Below, piece by piece: positions 50,318 to 60,068 of a stretch of 64,000 bases of DNA. A program made the position numbers and the translations under genes. The notes under the pieces are model-generated. The model was not told where the DNA came from. It made no database searches and was given only the letters and a program-made list of their open reading frames with translations. Positions within the stretch are counted from its first letter, which is position 1. Each line of letters begins with the position of its first letter. The stretch comes from Lysobacter silvisoli (GTDB taxonomy: Bacteria; Pseudomonadota; Gammaproteobacteria; Xanthomonadales; Xanthomonadaceae), in the NCBI RefSeq assembly GCF_003382365.1, contig NZ_QTSU01000001.1, positions 558,001 through 622,000 of the forward strand, given 5' to 3'.

Positions 50318-50794
50318 CTACGGCCTGAGCTGCTGGCGTTGTATTAGATCAAGCAATAGCGTAGCCACTTCACCCGCGGCCAGTGCCCACTCCTCATCAT
50401 CGCCCACGTAGAGCTCTTCCAGCGGATCCTCTTTCCCTCCGTGAAAGAGGTTATTGCGCACCCGGCGCATGGCCTCGATAAGGGCCCGGGCGTCAGAAGC
50501 GTGGAGGGGTAGTTCTCGAAAGTGAGTCAGGTTCCGGCCTTGGATGGTGGCAACCACTTGCACCTTAGGCCGGTTGCGTGTGCCGCCTAGTAGCTTGGTC
50601 CGCGCGGATGCCGGCACTCGATCGAGGAAGGTAGGCGTTGGCAGCCGGTCCACCGCGTCCTCCACGGCGCGCCAGTTCGCCTTGGCTGACTGGTAGGGCC
50701 CGGTACCCGTAAATTCGGGAATACGTTTGAGCTCGAATTCCAACATGCCGAAGGTTCGTAGTAGTGCGTAGGCAGTTGGCTGAGAAACGGGCAT
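50318..50794 (-). CDS. HEPN-like protein
   Basis: 158 residues from ATG 50794. The HEPN ribonuclease motif R-N-N-L-F-H stands at 113-118 (Arg-x4-His), followed by GGKEDPLEELYVGDDEEWAL and two helices. HEPN proteins are RNases in toxin and abortive systems. The gene converges on the TrlF gene (34 bases apart). A decayed paralogue lies at 38258-38450, on the other side of the seven-gene module. Confidence 0.85.
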   Translation of the reverse strand: MPVSQPTAYALLRTFGMLEFELKRIPEFTGTGPYQSAKANWRAVEDAVDRLPTPTFLDRVPASARTKLLGGTRNRPKVQVVATIQGRNLTHFRELPLHASDARALIEAMRRVRNNLFHGGKEDPLEELYVGDDEEWALAAGEVATLLLDLIQRQQLRP

Positions 50795-50929
50795 GCAACC
50801 ATCCTAGCTGACGGTCTCACAAGGCGGGTATGACCGTGCCGCTGTTACGCACCGCACCACCGCGAGTGTTCTTTGGGTTCGCAGAGCTGTCGGCAATCCG
50901 CTGTTTTGCAGTACGTTTGCAGGACAACA

Positions 50930-50953
50930 AAAAACCGCCGTGAGGCGGTTTTT
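50930..50953. terminator. Bidirectional terminator below tRNA-Pro
   Basis: AAAAACCGCC (50930-50939), loop GTGA, GGCGGTTTTT (50944-50953). T-runs on both sides make it active in both directions. On the minus strand it ends the tRNA-Pro transcript 20 bases downstream of its 3' end. Confidence 0.9.
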
Positions 50954-50973
50954 GCTTAAGCCATTGATTTTAT

Positions 50974-51050
<77 letters not shown>

Positions 51051-51226
51051 ACAGCTGAGCCGACAATTCTAGCGACGGCCGGCGGCGGGGGCAAGAGGGT
51101 CCGTGCGGCGACGCATGCGGCCCACGCTGAGGCGGCCGGACCGGTGGGTACGGCCGCGGCCGGCCGCTAAACTGTGCGCCTTGCGCCCGCGCGTTGCGGC
51201 GCCCCGCCTGTCTTTCGGAGTTCCGC

Positions 51227-52606
51227 TTGATCAAGCCCCGCACCCCCGCCGGCGTCATGGAGCTGTTGCCTCCCGACCAGATCGCGTTCCAGCGCATGCT
51301 CGATACGATCCGCCGCAACTTCGAGCGGTTCGGTTTCGTGCCGGTGGAAACGCCGGTGATGGAGCTGTCGGAGGTGCTGCTGACCAAGTCCGGCGGCGAG
51401 ACCGAGCGCCAGGTGTATTTCGTCCAGTCCACCGGCGCGCTGAGCAAGGCCGGCGACGGCGAGGGCGTGCCCGAACTGGCGCTGCGCTTCGACCTGACCG
51501 TGCCGCTGGCGCGTTACGTGGCCGAGCACGAGCACGAACTGGCGTTCCCGTTCCGCCGTTACCAGATGCAGCGCGTGTACCGCGGCGAGCGCCAGCAGCG
51601 CGGCCGTTTCCGCGAGTTCTACCAGTGCGACATCGACGTGATCGGCAAGGACAGTCTGAGCGTGCGCCACGACGCCGAGATGCCGGCGGCGATCTACGCG
51701 GTGTTCGCCGAGCTGGACATCGCCAAGTTCACCATCCAGCTCAACAACCGCAAGCTGCTGCGCGGCTACTTCGAAGCGCGCGGCGTGGCCGACGGCGAGC
51801 TGCAGGCGCGGGTGCTGCGCGAGGTCGACAAGCTCGACAAGCGCGGCGCCGAGTATGTGCGCGAGACCCTGACCGGGCCGGAGTTCGGCCTGGCCGCCGA
51901 CGCGGTCGCGGCGATCCTGGAATTCGTGGCGGTGCGTTCGACTTCGCACGAGGACGCGCTGGCGCGCCTGGCCGCGCTGGGCGAGGGCAACGAATCGCTG
52001 CGCCAGGGCGTGGCCGAACTGCGCGAGGTGCTGGAGCTGGTGCGCGCGCTGGGCGTGCCGGAAACCCATTACGCGCTGAACTTCTCGATCGCGCGCGGCC
52101 TGGACTACTACACCGGCACCGTCTACGAGACCACCCTGGACGAATACCCGCAGATCGGTTCGGTCTGCTCCGGCGGTCGCTACGACGACCTGGCCAGCCA
52201 CTACAGCAAGTCCAAGCTGCCCGGCGTGGGCATTTCGATCGGCCTGACCCGGCTGTTCTGGCAGCTGCGCGAGGCCGGCCTGGTCGACAGCGCGTCGAGC
52301 ACGGTGCAGGTGCTGGTCACGCAGATGGACGCCGCGCACCTGCCGCAGTGCATCGCGGTGGCCAACGAGTTGCGTCACGGCGGCCTCAACACCGAAGTGG
52401 TGATGGAGCCGTCCAAGCTGGGCAAGCAGTTCAAGTACGCCGACCGCGCCGGCATCCGCTTCGTGGTGGTGCTGGGCGAGGACGAGATCGCCAAGGGCAC
52501 GGTCACGGTCAAGGACCTGCGCCGCGAGGACCAGTTCGAAGTCGCGCGCGCCGAGCTGGCGCGCACCCTGCGGGTCGAACTGGAGCAGTCGCGGGCGATG
52601 AAATGA
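51227..52606 (+). CDS. hisS: Histidyl-tRNA synthetase
   Basis: 459 residues. The start is TTG 51227, six bases after CGGAG; the product begins [18 protein letters not shown], as in other HisRS. Class II motifs: '[20 protein letters not shown]' (motif 2), the HisA signature [25 protein letters not shown], and motif 3 [13 protein letters not shown]. The C-terminal anticodon-binding domain starts near 340 ([19 protein letters not shown]). Near tRNA-Pro and before the ammonia-lyase gene, and about 5 kb before the his operon. Confidence 0.96.
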   Translation: MIKPRTPAGVMELLPPDQIAFQRMLDTIRRNFERFGFVPVETPVMELSEVLLTKSGGETERQVYFVQSTGALSKAGDGEGVPELALRFDLTVPLARYVAEHEHELAFPFRRYQMQRVYRGERQQRGRFREFYQCDIDVIGKDSLSVRHDAEMPAAIYAVFAELDIAKFTIQLNNRKLLRGYFEARGVADGELQARVLREVDKLDKRGAEYVRETLTGPEFGLAADAVAAILEFVAVRSTSHEDALARLAALGEGNESLRQGVAELREVLELVRALGVPETHYALNFSIARGLDYYTGTVYETTLDEYPQIGSVCSGGRYDDLASHYSKSKLPGVGISIGLTRLFWQLREAGLVDSASSTVQVLVTQMDAAHLPQCIAVANELRHGGLNTEVVMEPSKLGKQFKYADRAGIRFVVVLGEDEIAKGTVTVKDLRREDQFEVARAELARTLRVELEQSRAMK

Positions 52607-52826
52607 GCCGGGCGCGCCTGCCGCGCGCCTGAACCCCGCCACCGCGGGCCACCGAGCATCGGGCGCTGAGGTCGCGCCCGGCACCGGCGCAAGCCGGACA
52701 CCACACCGCGCGGCAGCCGCCGCACGGATTCCAAGGTTCCATCGACGCACCGACTCCCGAGTATGCCGGCCCGGGTTCCACCGCCGCGCAGATGATCGCC
52801 AGGGTGCAATTCCGGAGATCCCTAGC

Positions 52827-54719
52827 GTGAACAAGATCCAACTCGACGGCCGCTCGCTGACGCGGTCGCAACTCGTGGCCGTGGCTTACGGCGCCCAGGT
52901 CGAACTGTCCGCCGCGCAGCTGCCGGCGGTGCAACGCGCGGCCGACTTCCTGGCCGAGCAGGTGCGGCGCGAAGAGCCCATTTACGGCGTGTCCACCGGT
53001 TTCGGCAGCAACGCCGACCGCCTGCTCGGCGCGCACCGCCTGCGCGACCAGCTGCCGGGCGCGCAGCCTTCCGGCGAGAACCTGCACGAAGAGCTGCAGC
53101 GCAACCTGATCGTGACCCATGCGGTGTGCGTGGGCGAACCCTTCGCGCCGGAGATCGTGCGGGCGATGCTGTGCATCCGCGTCAACACCCTGATGCGCGG
53201 CCACTCCGGCATCCGCGTGGAAACCCTGCAGGCCCTGACCGCGCTGCTCAACGCCGGCATCGTGCCGGTGGTGCCGCAGCTGGGCTCGGTGGGCGCCAGC
53301 GGCGATCTGGCGCCGTTGTCGCACCTGGCCATCGTGCTGCTCGGCGGCGGCGAGGCCTTCTACCACGGTCAGCGCATGCCCGGCGCGCAGGCGCTGCAGC
53401 GCGCCGGCCTGCAGCCGGTGGCGCTGTCGTACAAGGAAGGCCTGGCGCTGAACAACGGCACCGCGCAGATGCTGGCCTGCGGCGTGCTCGCGCTGCACAA
53501 GCTGGAAGAGCTGGCCGACACCGCCGACCTGGCCGCGGCCATGACCATCGACGCCTTCGCCGGCCGCCTGGGAGCGTTCGCCGAGGAGGTGCATGCGCTG
53601 CGTCCGCACCCGGGCCAGGTGGCGGTGGCCGCGCATCTGCGCCAGCTGCTGCAGGGCTCGACCCTGGCGGACATTCCCTATCACCTGGTGCCGCGCTTCC
53701 GCGCCTGGCAGCCGGGCAGCTGGGACACGCCGCAGGCGCAGGCCCTGCGCTTCGACATCGGTTGGGACTGGGTGCCGTTCGGCCAGCGCCACGGCCGCGA
53801 GAAGTTCTACAACCGCTTCCGCCCGTTCCGCGGCGGCAAGAAGCACCAGCCGCAGGACAGCTACTCGCTGCGCTGCATTCCGCAGGTGCACGGCGCGGTG
53901 CGCGACGCGCTGGCGCAGGCCGCGCGCGTGCTCGAGGTCGAGCTGAACTCGCTGACCGACAACCCCATCGTGTTCCCGGACGCGCAGGCCGAGCACGTGG
54001 AGCAGCAGGTGATCTCCGCCGGCCATTTCCACGGCATGCCGCTGGCGCTGGCGATGAGCTACGTCAAGGCCGCGATCCCGGTGCTGGCCAGCATCTCCGA
54101 GCGTCGCCTCAACAAGCTGGTGGACCCGGCCACCAACGACGGCCTGCCGCCGTTCCTGATCGGCAACGAGGACTCCACCGAGTCCGGCCACATGATCGTG
54201 CAGTACACCGCCGCGGCCATCGTCAACGATCTGGCCAGCCGCGCGCATCCGGCGTCGGTGTATTCGATCCCGACCAGCGCCAACGCCGAGGACCATGTGT
54301 CGATGGGCGCCAACGAGGCGCGCCACGTGCTGGCCATGGCCGACGACCTGGGCAAGGTGCTGGGCCTGGAGCTGTACACCGCGGCGCAGGCGCTGGACCT
54401 GCGCCGCGACATGATCAACGCCGCCCGCGACCTGGCCGACCGCGCCGACGCGCGCGGGTTGGCGGCCAAGGTGGCCGGCGGCCCCGCCGCCGGTGCCGAG
54501 GAACTGAGCGGTTTCCTGGGCGAGGTCGAAGGTCTGCGCGCGGAGCTGGCCGCGGCCGAGGAGTTCCGCCCGGGGCATGCGGTGGCGGCCGCGCATGCGG
54601 CGATCCGCGAGCGCATTGCGTTCCTGCAGTACGACCGTGCGCTGGACGGCGAAGTGGCGGCGGCAGTGGCGATGGTCGCCGACGGCAGCGTGCTGTCGGC
54701 GGCGCGCGCGGCGCTGTGA
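52827..54719 (+). CDS. Aromatic amino acid ammonia-lyase (HAL/PAL family), long form
   Basis: 630 residues; normal bacterial HutH has about 510. The MIO prosthetic group forms from Ala157-Ser-Gly (GSVGASGDLAPLSH), and Tyr53 (PIYGVSTGFG) is the catalytic base. Two differences from HutH: the selectivity region reads LHEELQRNLIVTHA in place of HutH's SHDLENLQ, and a segment of about 60 residues (281-340, PYHLVPRFRAWQPGSWDTPQ onward) is inserted. The enzyme deaminates His, Phe or Tyr; I cannot say which. No hutU/hutI genes are near. Confidence 0.82.
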   Translation: MNKIQLDGRSLTRSQLVAVAYGAQVELSAAQLPAVQRAADFLAEQVRREEPIYGVSTGFGSNADRLLGAHRLRDQLPGAQPSGENLHEELQRNLIVTHAVCVGEPFAPEIVRAMLCIRVNTLMRGHSGIRVETLQALTALLNAGIVPVVPQLGSVGASGDLAPLSHLAIVLLGGGEAFYHGQRMPGAQALQRAGLQPVALSYKEGLALNNGTAQMLACGVLALHKLEELADTADLAAAMTIDAFAGRLGAFAEEVHALRPHPGQVAVAAHLRQLLQGSTLADIPYHLVPRFRAWQPGSWDTPQAQALRFDIGWDWVPFGQRHGREKFYNRFRPFRGGKKHQPQDSYSLRCIPQVHGAVRDALAQAARVLEVELNSLTDNPIVFPDAQAEHVEQQVISAGHFHGMPLALAMSYVKAAIPVLASISERRLNKLVDPATNDGLPPFLIGNEDSTESGHMIVQYTAAAIVNDLASRAHPASVYSIPTSANAEDHVSMGANEARHVLAMADDLGKVLGLELYTAAQALDLRRDMINAARDLADRADARGLAAKVAGGPAAGAEELSGFLGEVEGLRAELAAAEEFRPGHAVAAAHAAIRERIAFLQYDRALDGEVAAAVAMVADGSVLSAARAAL

Positions 54720-54780
54720 TCGTGGCGTTGTGACATCGGCGGGATGCGGTGCGCCGCATCCCGTCTCAAGGAGAGTCTGC

Positions 54781-55323
54781 ATGCGGGTGGTCGCGCACAC
54801 CGACGCGGTATTCAGCATCGAGGATTTCCTGGGCGCCGATGAGTGCGCGGCGCTGATCGCGTTGGCCGAGGCCCAGGGCTTCGCCCCTGCCGACGTGCGC
54901 GCGCCAGGAGGCGCGCGTGCGATGCCGCACATGCGCAACAACGAGCGCGTGGTGTTCGAGTCGCCCGAGTGGGTGCAGCGGCTGTGGCGGCGGCTGGACG
55001 GCGTGGCCTTGCCGCGGTTGCAAGGCGAAACCGCGTTCGGTTTGCCGCGCGCGCTGCGCTTCTACAAGTACGGCCCCGGCCAGCGTTTCCGCATGCACAA
55101 GGACGGCTCCTGGCAGGAGGACGGGCGCAGCAGCCGGCTGACCCTGCTGGTCTATCTCAACGAGGGCTTCGCCGGCGGCGACACCGACTTCCGCGGTTTC
55201 CGCGTGGTGCCGCGCACCGGAGCGGCGCTGCTGTTCGTGCACGACACCTGGCACGAAGGCGCCGCGGTGGAGGCGGGCAGCAAGTACGTGCTGCGTTCCG
55301 ACGTGATGTACGCGCAGGCCTGA
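54781..55323 (+). CDS. 2-oxoglutarate/Fe(II) oxygenase (prolyl 4-hydroxylase type)
   Basis: 180 residues. The metal triad is His106-x-Asp108 (RMHKDGSW) and His158 (DTWHEG), and Arg172 (YVLRSDVMY) would bind 2-oxoglutarate. Prolyl 4-hydroxylase-like enzymes of this size act on proteins or small molecules. It lies 61 bases after the ammonia-lyase gene on the same strand, so the two might be cotranscribed. Substrate unknown. Confidence 0.88.
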   Translation: MRVVAHTDAVFSIEDFLGADECAALIALAEAQGFAPADVRAPGGARAMPHMRNNERVVFESPEWVQRLWRRLDGVALPRLQGETAFGLPRALRFYKYGPGQRFRMHKDGSWQEDGRSSRLTLLVYLNEGFAGGDTDFRGFRVVPRTGAALLFVHDTWHEGAAVEAGSKYVLRSDVMYAQA

Positions 55324-55333
55324 GCGGCGCTTG

Positions 55334-57193
55334 TCAGCGGCGCCGGTCTTCCGGTGCCGAGGTGCGCACGCAGTCGCGGCCATCGGCCTTGGCCAGGTAC
55401 AGCGCCTGGTCGGCGTCCTGCAGGGCCGGGTCGATCGCGCTGTCGATGGCGCTCTCGCTGTCGTTGTCGGCCTCGCGCTGGATCGCGTGCACGCCGATGC
55501 TGGCGGTGATGGTGATGGCGTGCTCGCCGCTGCGGCAGGGCTGGTCGCGCAGGTGCTGGCGCACGTCCTCGGCCACGCACGCGGCCGCCTGCAGGTCCAG
55601 GCCGGGCAGGGCGACGATGAACTCCTCGCCGCCGAAGCGCGCCAGCAGCGCGCGGTGGGGCTGCAGCACCACGCCCAGGGTGCGTGCGGCCCAGCACAGG
55701 CATTCGTCGCCCACCAGGTGGCCATAGCGGTCGTTGATCTGCTTGAAGTGGTCCAGGTCGATCATCAGCAGCGACAGCGGCCGGCCGGTCTGCTGCGAAT
55801 TGGCCAGCAGTTCCTGGAACACGTTGCGGAAGTGGGTGCGGTTGTGCAGGCCGGTCAGGCCGTCGCGCTGGCTGCTTTCGCGCAGGCGTTCGTGCGCGTC
55901 CTCCAGTTGCGCCAGCGCGCTGCGCAGTTCCGTGGTGCGCTGCTCGACCTTGTGCTCCAGCTGGGTCTTGGCCTCGTGCACGATGCGCTCGTTCTCGTTG
56001 CGCAGCGAGGCGTAGCGGTAGCCCAGCGCCACCGACAACAGCAGCATTTCCAGGGCCGAGCCGATCTGCACGCCGTATTCGGTGATGAACACCTTGGGCA
56101 ACAGGCCGAAGGCGATGGCGGTGAACATGCCGGTGCCGAGCAGGAACATCGACCAGGCCAGCAGGAACAGCTGCGCCGGCTTGTAGCCGCGGCGCAACAC
56201 CACCAGGGTGGCTACCGCGATCCAGGCGATGCTGAAGAACACCGCGGCCGAGGCGATCGGCGTGGCCACGTTGTAGGGCAGGCGGGTGGCGGCCACGCCC
56301 AGCAGCACGAAGAAGCCGATCATGCCCAGGCCGACGCGGTCGCCCAGGCGCCAGCGCTCGCGCAGGCCCAGGAAGGTGCGCGCGAACTGCTGCATGCCGA
56401 TCTGCGCCAGGCAGATCGACAGCGGTACCGACTTGTCGGCCAGCCAGGTGTTGCGCGGCCACAGGTATTCGAAGCCCAGGCCGTTGAGGGTCAGCAGCAC
56501 CAAGCCGAAGGCGGAGATATGCAGCAGGTACCAGAAGTAGCTGGCATCGCGCAGGCTCAGCCACAGCACCAGGTTGTAGATGAACAAGGCCAGCAGGATG
56601 CCGTAGTACAGGCCGATGCCGAACTGCGCGTCGCGCGAGACCTCGGTGAAGGCGGTGGGCGTGAACAGGGTCAGCGGCACCTGCATCGAGCTTTGGCTCT
56701 GCACGCGCACGTACAGGTCCGCCGGCCGGTCGGCCGGCAGGTTGATCCAGAAGTTGGGGTGGCGGTAGCGGATGCTGCGCGAGGAGAAGGGCAGGCTGTC
56801 GCCGCCGGACAAATGGTCCAGGCGGCCGTCGGCCTGGCGGGTGTAGACGTCGATGCGGTCGCTGAGCGCGTACTGCTGCACCAGCAGCCAGCGCGGTTCG
56901 TTGCGGTTGCGGTTGAGCAGGCGCACGTGGAACCAGTAGGCGCCGGGCTGGAAGCCGAAGGCGGCGTTGCCGCCGGGCAGCGGCGCGAACCGGCCTTCGC
57001 GCTGGATGCGCTCGGCGTCGATCAGGGTCTGCGCGCCGCCCACGTCGTGGTAGTAGGCGATGTGCGGTTCCAGCGGAATGCCGGTGCGGCTGTGGCCGTC
57101 GAGCAACAAGGGCACTTCGGCGCGCAGCGTGCCGAACAGGCATAGCCCGAGCACGAGCAACCAAGCCCGAAGTCCTCTGCAACCACGCCCCAT
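55334..57193 (-). CDS. Membrane GGDEF diguanylate cyclase with 7TMR-DISM sensor
   Basis: 619 residues from ATG 57193. N-terminal signal (LRAWLLVLGLCLFGTLRA), a 7TMR-DISMED2-type extracellular beta domain (GAYWFHVRLLNRNRNEPRW), seven membrane helices (FGIGLYYGILLALFIYNLVL onward), a short coiled coil (ELRSALAQLEDAHERLRESS) and the C-terminal GGDEF domain with active RFGGEEFIVALPG. The intact GGEEF motif means that it should make c-di-GMP. The signal sensed is unknown; the pga operon in this window is a possible target of its product. Confidence 0.94.
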   Translation of the reverse strand: MGRGCRGLRAWLLVLGLCLFGTLRAEVPLLLDGHSRTGIPLEPHIAYYHDVGGAQTLIDAERIQREGRFAPLPGGNAAFGFQPGAYWFHVRLLNRNRNEPRWLLVQQYALSDRIDVYTRQADGRLDHLSGGDSLPFSSRSIRYRHPNFWINLPADRPADLYVRVQSQSSMQVPLTLFTPTAFTEVSRDAQFGIGLYYGILLALFIYNLVLWLSLRDASYFWYLLHISAFGLVLLTLNGLGFEYLWPRNTWLADKSVPLSICLAQIGMQQFARTFLGLRERWRLGDRVGLGMIGFFVLLGVAATRLPYNVATPIASAAVFFSIAWIAVATLVVLRRGYKPAQLFLLAWSMFLLGTGMFTAIAFGLLPKVFITEYGVQIGSALEMLLLSVALGYRYASLRNENERIVHEAKTQLEHKVEQRTTELRSALAQLEDAHERLRESSQRDGLTGLHNRTHFRNVFQELLANSQQTGRPLSLLMIDLDHFKQINDRYGHLVGDECLCWAARTLGVVLQPHRALLARFGGEEFIVALPGLDLQAAACVAEDVRQHLRDQPCRSGEHAITITASIGVHAIQREADNDSESAIDSAIDPALQDADQALYLAKADGRDCVRTSAPEDRRR

Positions 57194-57397
57194 GCGCACC
57201 CTCTCTCCCAGTGGTCCGGCCGGCGGCATACCGCGGGACCGGGCTCGGAGGCAGTCTACGCTCCGGCACCGCCCTAGTTTGCCGTGTCCGCGGCCGCAGG
57301 CGTCGCCGCGGCGACCGCCGGTCGGTCGTCGTTACTGTGACCAACGGCGCCGTTCCCGCGCAACGGCCGCCGCCGTGGGGGTAGGGCGGGCAGCGGC

Positions 57398-57446
57398 TTG
57401 ACGGGGCCGGCCCTGTCCTTTAATGTATTAACGCGTTAATACATTA
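57398..57446 (+). promoter_or_regulatory. Promoter and operator of the his operon regulator
   Basis: TTGACG (57398-57403), 17-base spacer, TAATGT (57421-57426) make a good sigma-70 promoter. A perfect 26-base palindrome (57421-57446) with half-site TAATGTATTAACG starts exactly at the -10 box. A protein bound there would block transcription. The gene 22 bases downstream encodes a TrpR-type regulator, so autoregulation of the his operon is likely. Confidence 0.85.
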
Positions 57447-57467
57447 GACATAGCGAAACCCTCTCCC

Positions 57468-57779
57468 ATGAAGCGCCGCGCGGTAGAAATCGACGACAGC
57501 GAAGACCCCATCGCCGGCTTGGCGACGGCGCTGCTGGGCTTGCGCGGCCCCGAGCAGATGCGCGCGTTCCTGGAAGACTTGTGCACCCCGGCCGAGCTGG
57601 AGGCCATGACCGACCGCTGGCGGGTGGTGCCCCTGCTCAGCGAGGGCGTGCCCTACCGCGAGATCCACGACCGTACCGGGGTCAGCGTGACCACGATCGG
57701 CCGGGTGGCGCGGACCCTGGAGCGCGGCGCCGGCGGCTACGCGGCCGCGCTGCATCGACGCCCCACGCGCGCACGTTGA
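57468..57779 (+). CDS. TrpR-related YerC/YecD-type repressor of the his operon
   Basis: 103 residues. The Trp-repressor-like fold is given by [20 protein letters not shown], and the DNA-binding helix-turn-helix by [20 protein letters not shown]. It is directly before hisG with a 58-base gap and behind the palindrome at 57421-57446. The ligand is presumably histidine, but that is inference from position only. Confidence 0.93.
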   Translation: MKRRAVEIDDSEDPIAGLATALLGLRGPEQMRAFLEDLCTPAELEAMTDRWRVVPLLSEGVPYREIHDRTGVSVTTIGRVARTLERGAGGYAAALHRRPTRAR

Positions 57780-57837
57780 CGTTCCGCCGGGCCGCAGCGC
57801 CCGCACTCCTCCCCCCGAGTTTCCGAGAGAACCCCCC

Positions 57838-58752
57838 ATGAGCCCCACCGCCAGCCCGGCCGCGCGCGACCGGTTGCGCATCGCCATCCAGAAGTCCGGC
57901 CGCCTGGCCGAGCCGGCGCGCGCGCTGCTGGCCTCGTGCGGGCTGAGCTGGCGCGAGAGCCGCGACCGCCTGTTCTGCTACGGCGAGACCCTGCCCGTGG
58001 ACCTGCTGCTGGTGCGCGACGACGACATCCCCGGCCTGATCGCCGACGGCGTCTGCGACCTGGGCGTGGTCGGCCGCAACGTGCTGCGCGAGCAGGACGG
58101 CGAGCGCCGCGCCGGCGGCCGCGCGTCGGCCTTCCGCGAATGGCGCGCGCTGGGCTTCGGCGGCTGCCGCCTGGCGCTGGCGGTGCCCGAGGCCTGGGAC
58201 TGGCGGGGGCCGGCGCAACTGGCCGGCAAGCGCATCGCCACCAGCTACCCGGCGCTGCTGTCGGCCTGGCTGGCCGAACAGGGCGTGGACGCGCAGGTGG
58301 TGCTGCTGTCGGGTTCGGTCGAGATCGCGCCGCGCCTGGGCCAGGCCGAGGCCATCTGCGACCTGGTCTCCAGCGGCGCGACCCTGGCCGCCAACCAGCT
58401 CAAGGCCACGACCACGCTGCTGGAAAGCGAGGCGGTGCTGGCCGGACCGGTGGACGCTTTCGACGACGTGCGCGGCGAACTGGCCGAACTGCTGCTGCGC
58501 CGCCTGGACGGCGCGCTGCGCATCCGCCACAGCAAGCTGCTGCTGTTCCAGGCCCCGCGCCAGGTGCTGCCGGACCTGCTGCCGCTGCTGCCCGACGCGG
58601 AAACGCCGACGGTGATGCAGCTCGACGGCGGCGACGGTGTGGCGCTGCAGGCGCTGTGCCACGGCGCGGTGACCTGGCAGCGGCTGGAGGAGCTCAAGCG
58701 CGCCGGCGCGCGCGGGCTGATGGTGCTGCCGGTGGAGGGCATGCTGGCATGA
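57838..58752 (+). CDS. hisG: ATP phosphoribosyltransferase
   Basis: 304 residues, long HisG form with a C-terminal ACT-like regulatory domain. Start of catalytic domain: [24 protein letters not shown] loop near [20 protein letters not shown] (E-x-A-P-x-x-G-x-A). The long form does not need HisZ. First enzyme of histidine synthesis (ATP + PRPP); feedback inhibition by His via the C-terminal domain. It ends with a four-base overlap into hisD. Confidence 0.96.
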   Translation: MSPTASPAARDRLRIAIQKSGRLAEPARALLASCGLSWRESRDRLFCYGETLPVDLLLVRDDDIPGLIADGVCDLGVVGRNVLREQDGERRAGGRASAFREWRALGFGGCRLALAVPEAWDWRGPAQLAGKRIATSYPALLSAWLAEQGVDAQVVLLSGSVEIAPRLGQAEAICDLVSSGATLAANQLKATTTLLESEAVLAGPVDAFDDVRGELAELLLRRLDGALRIRHSKLLLFQAPRQVLPDLLPLLPDAETPTVMQLDGGDGVALQALCHGAVTWQRLEELKRAGARGLMVLPVEGMLA

Positions 58753-60068
58753 GCGCCTTCACCGCCTTGCAGCGCCTGCAATGGAGCGCGCTGGACGAAA
58801 CCCAGCGCGAGGCCGCGCTGCGCCGCCCCGCGCAGCAGACCCGTGCCGACACCGCCGCTGCGGTGTCGGCGATCCTGCAGCGCGTGCGCGCCGACGGCGA
58901 CGACGCGCTGCGCGAACTGGGCGCGCGCTACGACGGCGTGGCCCTGGACGACTTCGCCGTGGGCGAGGACGAATTCGAAGCCGCGCAGCGCGAACTGTCG
59001 CCGGCGCTGCGCGCCGCCATCGACCAGGCCGGCCGCCGCATCGGCGCCTTCCACGCCGCGGGCATGAGCGCGCCCTACGCCTGGGACAGCGGCGACGGCG
59101 TGCGCTGCGAGCGCGTGCTGCGGCCGATCCAGCGCGTGGGCCTGTACGTGCCGGCCGGCTCGGCGCCGCTGCCTTCCACCGCGCTGATGCTGTGCATGCC
59201 CGCGCGTCTGGCCGGCTGCCCCGAGATCGCGCTGTGCACGCCGCCGCGCCGCGACGGCCGTGCCGACCCGGCGGTGCTGTACGCGGCCGCGTCCTGCGGC
59301 GTGCGCCGGGTGTACAAGCTAGGCGGCGCGCAGGCGATCGCGGCCATGGCCTTCGGCACGGCGAGCGTGGGCAAGTGCGACAAGCTGTTCGGGCCGGGCA
59401 ACGCCTACGTCACCGAGGCCAAGCGCCAGGTCGCACTGCTGGAAGGCGGCGCGGCCATCGATCTGCCGGCCGGACCGTCGGAGGTGCTGGTGATCGCCGA
59501 CGCCGGCGCGCGCGCCGAGTTCGTCGCCGCGGATTTGCTGTCGCAAGCCGAACACGGCCCGGATTCCCAGGTGCTGCTGCTGTCCGACGACGCGGCGCTG
59601 CTCGATGCGGTGGACGCCTGCATCGCCGAACAACTGCGGCAGCTGCCGCGCGCCGAGACCGCGCGCGCGGCGCTGGCCGCCTCGCGTTCGATCCGGGTCG
59701 AGTCCGTCGCCGCGGCCATGGAAGTGAGCAACCGCTACGCGCCCGAACACCTGATCCTGGCCCTGCGCGACGCCCGCGCCTGGCTGCCGCAGGTGCAGGC
59801 CGCCGGATCGGTGTTCCTGGGCGACTGGGCGCCGGAAGCGCTGGGCGATTACTGCAGCGGCACCAACCACGTGCTGCCCACCAGCGGCGCCGCGCGTTAT
59901 GCCGGCGGGGTCAACGTGGCCAGCTTCCAGGTCGCGATCACGGTGCAGGAAGTGCAGCCGCGCGGCATCGCCGCGATCGGCCCCTGCGCGGTGGAACTGG
60001 CCACGGCCGAGGGTTTGGATGCGCACCGCCTGGCGGTGGCGCTGCGGCTAGAGCAGGTGGCCGCATGA
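58749..60068 (+). CDS. hisD: Histidinol dehydrogenase
   Basis: 439 residues from ATG 58749, four bases overlapping hisG. The Zn ligands and NAD region are in [37 protein letters not shown], and the HisD signature [19 protein letters not shown]. It oxidises L-histidinol to histidine in two NAD-dependent steps. It overlaps hisC by four bases, so translation is coupled along hisGDCB. Confidence 0.97.
   Translation: MSAFTALQRLQWSALDETQREAALRRPAQQTRADTAAAVSAILQRVRADGDDALRELGARYDGVALDDFAVGEDEFEAAQRELSPALRAAIDQAGRRIGAFHAAGMSAPYAWDSGDGVRCERVLRPIQRVGLYVPAGSAPLPSTALMLCMPARLAGCPEIALCTPPRRDGRADPAVLYAAASCGVRRVYKLGGAQAIAAMAFGTASVGKCDKLFGPGNAYVTEAKRQVALLEGGAAIDLPAGPSEVLVIADAGARAEFVAADLLSQAEHGPDSQVLLLSDDAALLDAVDACIAEQLRQLPRAETARAALAASRSIRVESVAAAMEVSNRYAPEHLILALRDARAWLPQVQAAGSVFLGDWAPEALGDYCSGTNHVLPTSGAARYAGGVNVASFQVAITVQEVQPRGIAAIGPCAVELATAEGLDAHRLAVALRLEQVAA

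Noticed and set aside
38180-50973. Direct repeat of the tRNA-Pro 3' end as left attachment site.
   Set aside because: I searched by eye near 31.7, 36.0 and 38.2 kb and found no matching stretch; integrase is also missing.
52827-54719. Naming the ammonia-lyase hutH.
   Set aside because: Length, insertion and selectivity region differ from HutH and no other hut gene is near.
53126-54733. Long open frames opposite or alongside hisD, ammonia-lyase, pgaB and similar genes.
   Set aside because: Arg/Pro/Ala-rich, no start signals, explained by GC-rich third positions of the real genes.
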